A stretch of DNA of 18,867 nucleotides from an uncultured Prevotella sp. GTDB taxonomy: Bacteria > Bacteroidota > Bacteroidia > Bacteroidales > Bacteroidaceae. The notes below the pieces were generated by a model, which worked only from the letters and a program-made list of their open reading frames with translations, was not told the DNA's origin and did no database searches. The stretch covers positions 1 through 18,867 of the forward strand of contig CAJPTO010000035.1 in the NCBI GenBank assembly GCA_905373605.1, given 5' to 3'. Position numbers and translations under genes: made by a program. Shown here piece by piece: positions 14,581-18,867 of the stretch (position 1 is the first letter of the stretch; each line of letters starts with the position of its first letter).

Positions 14581-14909
14581 GAACACGACGCAGACGACTC
14601 GCCAACGACGACGATTTTAACCCCATGAGTGTTGTGGGCAACCTCTTCGATGTGGCTATGGTGTTTGCCGTGGCCTTGATGGTGGCTATGGTTACGCGCT
14701 ATAAGATGCCCGAGATGTTCAGCAGCCAGGACTTTACTATGGTGAAAAATCCCGGCAAGGAGAACATGGAGATTATCATTAAGAAGGGTAAGAAGATAGA
14801 GCACTACACGCCTTCGAAAGAACAAAACAATGCCGACGGCACGAAAGGAAAGAAAATAGGCATCGCCTACGAATTGGATAACGGGCAGATTATCTACGTA
14901 CCGGAATAG
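14577..14909 (+). CDS. hmuV: DUF2149 protein, ExbD-like (HmuV position)
   Basis: 110 aa from the ATG at 14577, which overlaps the hmuU stop in an ATGA arrangement; in-frame codons upstream lie inside hmuU and are rejected. A basic, then acidic N-terminus (MRTRRRRLANDDDFNP) precedes one membrane helix (about 22-41, NLFDVAMVFAVALMVAMV). A hydrophilic region follows, ending IAYELDNGQIIYVPE. Asp25 lies at the start of the helix in a context (FDVAMVFAVALMVA) close to that of ExbD/TolR (IDVMLVLLIIFMVA), where this Asp carries the proton. DUF2149 proteins are known to accompany CobN-like and ExbB-like genes in Bacteroidetes and archaea. A role as the rotor-type partner of HmuU is inferred. Confidence 0.85.
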   Translation: MRTRRRRLANDDDFNPMSVVGNLFDVAMVFAVALMVAMVTRYKMPEMFSSQDFTMVKNPGKENMEIIIKKGKKIEHYTPSKEQNNADGTKGKKIGIAYELDNGQIIYVPE

Positions 14910-15046
14910 CAAGGCACACATTACTCTATACAACAGCTTTGGGATAGAACAATTCAACTGACCAAATACAACACATACTTCTCGCAAGGATGGGGTCTTG
15001 TCCCTAATTGGCGTACCCATCTTTATCGATTTGCCGATTATGAAGA

Positions 15047-15090
15047 ATGGAATGCTCATGCGACATGCATGGGCATTCCATTTATTTTTT
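15047..15090. terminator. Strong intrinsic terminator at the end of the hmu operon
   Basis: ATGGAATGC (15047-15055) pairs with GCATTCCAT (15073-15081), and after one T-G wobble CATGC (15057-15061) pairs with GCATG (15067-15071), with a 5-base loop. TTATTTTTT follows on the plus strand, completing a rho-independent terminator for the hmu operon. The cyclophilin gene converges from the other side, so the stem may also stop that transcript, although its U-run is poor. Confidence 0.85.
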
Positions 15091-15157
15091 GCACCAAAAG
15101 AAGGCGGAGAGGGCATTTAGCAAGCCATTGGTGCTGGCATTATGTGTGCAGAAAGGG

Positions 15158-15847
15158 CTATCTCACCACCACAGCCTTGATAATCTTCATGTCTTCGAAT
15201 GGGCGGTCGTGGTCGTCGCAAGGTGTTTTTTGTATCTTCTCTACAACGTCCATGCCCTCTAACACCTCTCCAAAGACAGTGTAAGTGCCGTCGAGATGGG
15301 GTGTTCCGCCTTTCTTGAAGTAGGTTTCGCGCTGTTCGGGCGTAAGCTTCACGCTGCCATTGGTTTTCAAATCCAAGCGTGCTTGGATGGCATCAAGCTG
15401 ATAATCGGTTAGGCGTTTGCCGTAAACGATGTAGAATTGTGCCGACGACGACTCCCATTTGGGGTTCACGTCATCACCTTCTCGCGCTGCCGCCAACGCG
15501 CCGCGCTTGTGATAATACTTGGGAAAAACGATTTCTGCAGGCACAGTATAATCGGGTGCGTAGCCCCCCGCAGGTTCTCCAAAGGCCGCATGGCGCGAAG
15601 TGCTGTCGCCACCTTGTATCATGAAGTCTTGTATTACGCGGTGAAAGATGGTGCCGTTGTAATAACCCGACTTCACCAGTCGCAAGAAATTGTCGCGGTG
15701 TTTGGGCGTTTCGTTGTACAAGGCCACACGGATGTTGCCCATGTTGGTTTCGAACAACACTTGATGACGTACCGTATCGACCGGCGTTTGGGCCATTGCC
15801 ATTGTGCTAAACAGGCCTGCCACTAAGGCTAATAATGCTTTTTTCAT
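15158..15847 (-). CDS. Periplasmic cyclophilin-type peptidyl-prolyl isomerase
   Basis: 229 aa. A signal peptide (about 1-19, ending MAMA) predicts export. The cyclophilin core is recognisable by FHRVIQDFMIQGGD (68-81), with the catalytic Arg at 70, by SSAQFYIV (134-141), and by LDGTYTVFGEVLEGMDVV (185-202). An insertion at about 144-182 (TDYQLDAIQARLDLKTNG region) is larger than in minimal cyclophilins and appears common in Bacteroidetes forms. The enzyme isomerises X-Pro bonds during folding of exported proteins. It follows cydB on the same strand, but a 324-bp repeat-rich gap suggests a separate transcript. No consensus promoter was found in that gap. Confidence 0.93.
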   Translation of the reverse strand: MKKALLALVAGLFSTMAMAQTPVDTVRHQVLFETNMGNIRVALYNETPKHRDNFLRLVKSGYYNGTIFHRVIQDFMIQGGDSTSRHAAFGEPAGGYAPDYTVPAEIVFPKYYHKRGALAAAREGDDVNPKWESSSAQFYIVYGKRLTDYQLDAIQARLDLKTNGSVKLTPEQRETYFKKGGTPHLDGTYTVFGEVLEGMDVVEKIQKTPCDDHDRPFEDMKIIKAVVVR

Positions 15848-15859
15848 AATGATAAGTTT

Positions 15860-16058
15860 GTGAGTTGATGAGGGTTTGAGTTTATGAGATATTGAGTTTT
15901 GTGAGTTGATGAGGGTTTGAGTTTATGAGTTTTGTGAGTTGATGAGGGTTTGAGTTTATGAGTTTGTGAGTTGATAAGGATTTAAGTTGATGAGTTTGCG
16001 AGTTGATGAGGGCTTGAGTTGTTGAGTTTGTGAGTTGATGAGGGTTTGAGTTGTTGGG
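15860..16058. repeat. Six-copy minisatellite, 29-bp unit
   Basis: Units beginning GTGAGTTGATGAGGG start at 15860, 15901, 15934, 15966, 15998 and 16030, so the period is 32-33 bp except for the first gap of 41. The first three copies are identical over 29 bp; the fourth to sixth differ at a few bases. The 3-4 bp between units, except for the first gap, is too short for CRISPR spacers. Confidence 0.88.
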
Positions 16059-16136
16059 CTTTTAAGCCATTGAGTTAGCAATTTATTGCTCAAACCGCCA
16101 ACTTACCAACTTACCAACTCAAAACCTCATCAACTC
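16032..16136. repeat. Long inverted repeat with two internal hairpins
   Basis: Bases 16032-16053 pair with 16115-16136 at 21 of 22 positions. The 61-base loop contains GGCTT-TT-AAGCC (16057-16068) and AGCAAT-TT-ATTGCT (16077-16090), giving a cross-shaped fold. It begins 36 bases past the cydB stop on the minus strand, so it may act as a cydAB transcript end. Confidence 0.75.
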
Positions 16137-16171
16137 AAGCCCTCAAAATCTCACCAACTCACACACTCATA

Positions 16172-17314
16172 TCAATAGCTTTCGCCGTTCATTATCTCTT
16201 CTTCGGTAATGGCCTTGCGGTCTATTGCTCGCCAAGCCACGAAGATATAGGCCAATACGAAGGGGATAAGCAGCGAAACCACCGACATGGCCGTTAGCGT
16301 AAACTCGCTGCCGCAGCTGTTGGCGATGGTTAGCGAGCTTTGAAGGTCGGCATTAGAGGGATAATAGGCCGTGTTGTTCCATCCGGCGCACAAGAGCAAC
16401 ACCAAAACAACCAGCACCACGCCTACACCACCAAACCAAATGCCGCGTTTGAAGTTGGTTTCGCGCAGGGTGCGCACAATACCATAAAGCAAAGACACAA
16501 CGCCAACCAACAATACGAGCGTGAGACACCACATATCCAAGAGGTTGTGCAGGTATTTATAGGGCTGCATCGAGATAAGGCCCGTTTGCGGGTCGTAAGC
16601 ATAGCCGTCTTTTAGCAACACATGTGCCAAGAAACTAAGGAAGAAAGCCAAGAACACCACCGTGCAAAGGCGCAATTGCTTGCGGGCACGGACAACAACA
16701 GGTTCGTGTGCCACATTATTAATAATGTAGAGCAGGCCAAGAACACGCGCCAAGAAGAACACGGCCACGCCAAGAACCACGTTCCAAAGGTCGAGCAGGG
16801 CATCCAGACCGTGGCTGCCGTTGGCCCAACGACTGATAACGGGCTGTGCCAAGGTGGTGATGTTGCCCTTGTCTACAATGAAATTGGAACCATTGAAGAA
16901 CGTGGCTACCGCACCACCTAACAACACTGGACCCACAATGCCGTTGATGATGAGGAACACTTGGAACGTGCGCGCGCCAAGGATGTTGCCCAACTTGTTT
17001 TGGAACTCGTAGCTAACGGCTTGGATTACGAATGAAAAGAGAATGATCATCCACAGCCAATAGGCACCGCCAAAGCTGGTACTGTAAAACAAGGGGAACG
17101 AAGCAAAGAAGCCTCCACCAAACACAACGAGCGTTGTGAACGTAAATTCCCACTTCCGGCCAGTGGAGTTAACCACCAGTCGGCGTTCGTTCTCGGTTTT
17201 TCCAAGGGTGAATATAAGGGTGTTTGCGCCCTGAACAAACATCAGGAACACGAGCAACGCGCCTAGGAGCGACACCAAGAACCACCAATAATGTTGCAAA
17301 AATTCGTATGACAT
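16172..17314 (-). CDS. cydB: Cytochrome bd ubiquinol/menaquinol oxidase subunit II
   Basis: 380 aa from the ATG at 17314 (MSYEFLQHYWWFLVSLLGALLVFLMFVQGANTL in outline). The frame is open to a TTG at 17452, but that extension is polar and not CydB-like. About eight or nine hydrophobic helices span the protein. The N-terminal part matches CydB, including FVQGANTL, GRKWEFTFTTLVVFGGGFFASFPLFYS and ILGARTFQVFLIINGIVGP. CydB is the second subunit of cytochrome bd oxidase in the inner membrane, which reduces oxygen with quinol at very low oxygen and protects anaerobes. It lies 197 bp downstream of cydA on the same strand. Confidence 0.93.
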   Translation of the reverse strand: MSYEFLQHYWWFLVSLLGALLVFLMFVQGANTLIFTLGKTENERRLVVNSTGRKWEFTFTTLVVFGGGFFASFPLFYSTSFGGAYWLWMIILFSFVIQAVSYEFQNKLGNILGARTFQVFLIINGIVGPVLLGGAVATFFNGSNFIVDKGNITTLAQPVISRWANGSHGLDALLDLWNVVLGVAVFFLARVLGLLYIINNVAHEPVVVRARKQLRLCTVVFLAFFLSFLAHVLLKDGYAYDPQTGLISMQPYKYLHNLLDMWCLTLVLLVGVVSLLYGIVRTLRETNFKRGIWFGGVGVVLVVLVLLLCAGWNNTAYYPSNADLQSSLTIANSCGSEFTLTAMSVVSLLIPFVLAYIFVAWRAIDRKAITEEEIMNGESY

Positions 17315-17511
17315 GAGTTTTATTCTTTTCTTTTTGTTCGGCATTTGCGGCTGGGATGCCTGCCTTTGCCTTGCGTTTGCCTGGTAAACAAGCGTCCTCG
17401 CGCCGTGCAAGGCACCTTTCCGCCCTATGCTCTTCCCCACCCCATGCGCCAAAAGGCATCATGCAAAGGGCGTAGGCGCGGCACAGAAAAGCCAAACAAA
17501 TGGGTTAAGGA
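17315..17511 (-). other. 197-bp cydA-cydB spacer
   Basis: cydA and cydB are usually nearly contiguous, but here 197 bp separate them. No convincing small gene was seen. An open frame continuous with cydB covers part of the spacer (17315-17452), but its product (arginine/alanine-rich, polar) has no CydB or signal character. No consensus promoter was recognised. Confidence 0.5.
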
Positions 17512-18819
17512 TTATTTTCCGTACTCGGGCCCTTTCTTTATCTGCTTCACCAAGATGCTTATTTCCACCACAAGCAGCGTGGTAAAGAGGGCCAAGAAGA
17601 GGAAGAAGGTTGTGGCGATGTTGGCCGGATGCACATCACTTACGGCCACCCACGTGGGCAACATGTCTTGAATGGTCCAAGGCTGACGGCCTAATTCGGC
17701 CAAAACCCAACCCGACTCCGAGGCGATATAGCCCATCGGTAGGGTGCAAACGCCCAAGATGAGCAGCCAACGATAACGCGATACGTCTTTGCGATAGCAA
17801 ACAAAGGTGAGTACAGCGAAGAAAAGCACAAAGAACGAGCCCAAACCCACCATTATTCTGAACGACCAAAAGGCAATGGGGATGTTGGGTATCACCTGTT
17901 CCTCCTTGTCCACATAGCCATAACCAAAATATTTCATGTTGGCTTTGATAACGGGCAAGGCCTTTTGTGCGGTGGCCTCGTCGCCCGCTTTCTTGGCTTT
18001 GCGGTAAGCCATCAGCGCGTTTACGGCGGCCTTGCCGCGCACCATCTTCTCTTTCACCGATGGTTCGCGCGTGCCGTCGGCCTTAACATAACCATCGAGC
18101 AAGTCGTTAACACCAGGAACAAAGCCATGCAGGCTGTGCGTGGCCAGCAACGAGAGCCCATAGGGGATGGAAACGCAAAGCGGATGTTCCTCGTTCTTGC
18201 GGCAATCGTGTTCCTTAAAGGGGTTAACCCATGCAAAGGCCGTAAGACTTTGGCCTTCGCCGCCCTTATAAAGTGCTTCCATGGCGGCCAACTTCATGGG
18301 TTGCACCTTCCCAACAAGGTAAGCAGAGGTGTCGCCTGTCATTGCTGCGAGCAACGAAGCAACGAAACCAACGCTAGCGGCAATCTTCATGCTCTGCTTT
18401 GCCAGTTCTGTTTCGCGCTTCTTCAGCAGATAATAGGCACTAACGGCCACAACAAACACCGCACCCACAATCCAAGAAGAGGTTACGGTGTGGCAAAACT
18501 TATCTATCGCAAAGGGCGAAAGGGCAACATCGGCGAAGCTAACCATCTCGTTGCGCATGGTGTCGGGGTTGAACTCGCAGCCAACGGGATATTGCATCCA
18601 AGCATTGGCCACCAATATCCACCAAGCCGAAATGGTTGCACCTATGCCTGTGAGCCATGTTGAGGCGAGATGGAAACCTGGCGATACCTTTTTCCACCCA
18701 AAGAACATCACGGCCACAAACGTGCTCTCCATAAAGAAGGCCACAATGCCCTCAATGGCCAAGGGCGCACCGAAGATGTCGCCCACAAACCACGAATAGT
18801 TGCTCCAGTTGGTGCCGAA
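17512..18819 (-). CDS. cydA: Cytochrome bd oxidase subunit I, 5' end missing or interrupted
   Basis: The frame runs from a conserved FGTNWSNYSWFVGDIFGAP block (from 18819) to the stop at 17512, 435 codons. Landmarks of CydA are present: the two Glu of LAIEGIVAFFMESTF (Glu99/Glu107 in E. coli), the heme b558 ligands His in CHTVTSS and Met in SFRIMVGLG, quinone-site KLAAMEA and IPYGLSLLATHS, and ESGWVLAELGRQPW. About 78 N-terminal residues, including the His19 equivalent, are not present. The codon before FGTNW is TAG (18820-18822), and the 45 bases beyond it do not encode the expected MEFQ/MEFE helix end. An ATG at 18786 is inside a conserved block and is not a credible start. The gene is either cut by the window edge with a sequence or assembly fault, or truly broken. 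Confidence 0.85.
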   Translation of the reverse strand, partial: FGTNWSNYSWFVGDIFGAPLAIEGIVAFFMESTFVAVMFFGWKKVSPGFHLASTWLTGIGATISAWWILVANAWMQYPVGCEFNPDTMRNEMVSFADVALSPFAIDKFCHTVTSSWIVGAVFVVAVSAYYLLKKRETELAKQSMKIAASVGFVASLLAAMTGDTSAYLVGKVQPMKLAAMEALYKGGEGQSLTAFAWVNPFKEHDCRKNEEHPLCVSIPYGLSLLATHSLHGFVPGVNDLLDGYVKADGTREPSVKEKMVRGKAAVNALMAYRKAKKAGDEATAQKALPVIKANMKYFGYGYVDKEEQVIPNIPIAFWSFRIMVGLGSFFVLFFAVLTFVCYRKDVSRYRWLLILGVCTLPMGYIASESGWVLAELGRQPWTIQDMLPTWVAVSDVHPANIATTFFLFLALFTTLLVVEISILVKQIKKGPEYGK

Positions 18820-18867
18820 CTAAACGGCGAGTTCGTGGCCTACGAAGGCGAAGAAAAACTGGGTTAC
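18820..18867. other. Right-edge segment unrelated to cydA in any frame
   Basis: On the minus strand this reads VTQFFFAFVGHELAV then TAG directly before conserved CydA FGTNW. The other two minus frames give no CydA match either. On the plus strand one frame is fully open (LNGEFVAYEGEEKLGY), which looks at least as protein-like. A short join to another sequence is the simplest reading. Confidence 0.45.

Larger units (their letters stand above)
15848..16171. other. 324-bp cydB-cyclophilin intergenic region filled by repeats
   Basis: No gene is present. From left to right it holds six copies of a 29-bp unit (15860-16058), two small hairpins (16057-16068 and 16077-16090), and inverted copies of part of the unit (about 16115-16168). 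Confidence 0.8.

Noticed and set aside
15860..16058. CRISPR array
   Set aside because: The gaps between the 29-bp units are 3-4 bp (12 bp once) and not unique spacer sequence.
17315..17452. Upstream extension of cydB to a TTG at 17452
   Set aside because: The added 46 residues are polar and basic, while MSYEFLQHYWW at 17314 matches the normal CydB N-terminus.

Overview
The window looks like chromosomal DNA from a Bacteroidota bacterium, most probably Prevotella or a close relative. Four things point that way. There is a C10 (streptopain/interpain-type) cysteine protease and a second secreted protein, each ending in what looks like a type IX secretion (T9SS) sorting domain. There is an HmuY-type lipoprotein followed by a SusC-like TonB receptor with an N-terminal carboxypeptidase-regulatory-like domain. 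Two promoters match the Bacteroidetes TTTG / TAnnTTTG consensus. The cytochrome bd subunits are of Bacteroidetes type. No rRNA, tRNA, insertion sequence or CRISPR array was seen.

Layout. Positions 1-198 are a repeat- and palindrome-rich intergenic end. Two minus-strand genes for secreted proteins follow: the C10 protease (199-3399) and a 397-aa YD-repeat-like protein of unknown function (3553-4746). A 368-bp divergent regulatory region (4747-5114) holds facing promoters and several dyads. It leads into a plus-strand operon of six genes (5115-14909) that matches the heme-uptake operon hmuYRSTUV in content and order. The six are a heme-binding lipoprotein (HmuY), an outer-membrane TonB receptor (HmuR), a membrane-anchored CobN-like chelatase (HmuS), a multi-pass membrane protein (HmuT position), an ExbB/TolQ/MotA-like protein (HmuU position) and a DUF2149 protein (HmuV position). 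A strong terminator at 15047-15090 closes the operon. Facing it on the minus strand are a periplasmic cyclophilin (15158-15847), then cytochrome bd oxidase subunit II (cydB) and the 3' part of subunit I (cydA), which runs into the right edge.

How the genes could work together (inference). A secreted protease of the interpain family can degrade hemoproteins. HmuY captures the released heme and passes it to HmuR. In the periplasm HmuS may remove iron from heme, perhaps driven by a dedicated proton-channel pair (HmuU with the ExbD-like HmuV). Cytochrome bd is a heme-requiring oxidase, so its presence next door fits a heme-scavenging anaerobe, although nothing shows co-regulation.

The most unusual features are a 182-residue methionine-rich repeat insertion in HmuS, and a perfectly regular array of five 15-bp dyads at 22-bp period between hmuR and hmuS. 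An 8-bp-period repeat runs almost up to the hmuS start codon. A strong hairpin between hmuY and hmuR could set their expression ratio. Simple-sequence palindromes lie downstream of the C10 gene and between cydB and the cyclophilin gene. The cydA reading frame is interrupted 48 bases from the right edge, in a way that suggests a mutation or an assembly join.
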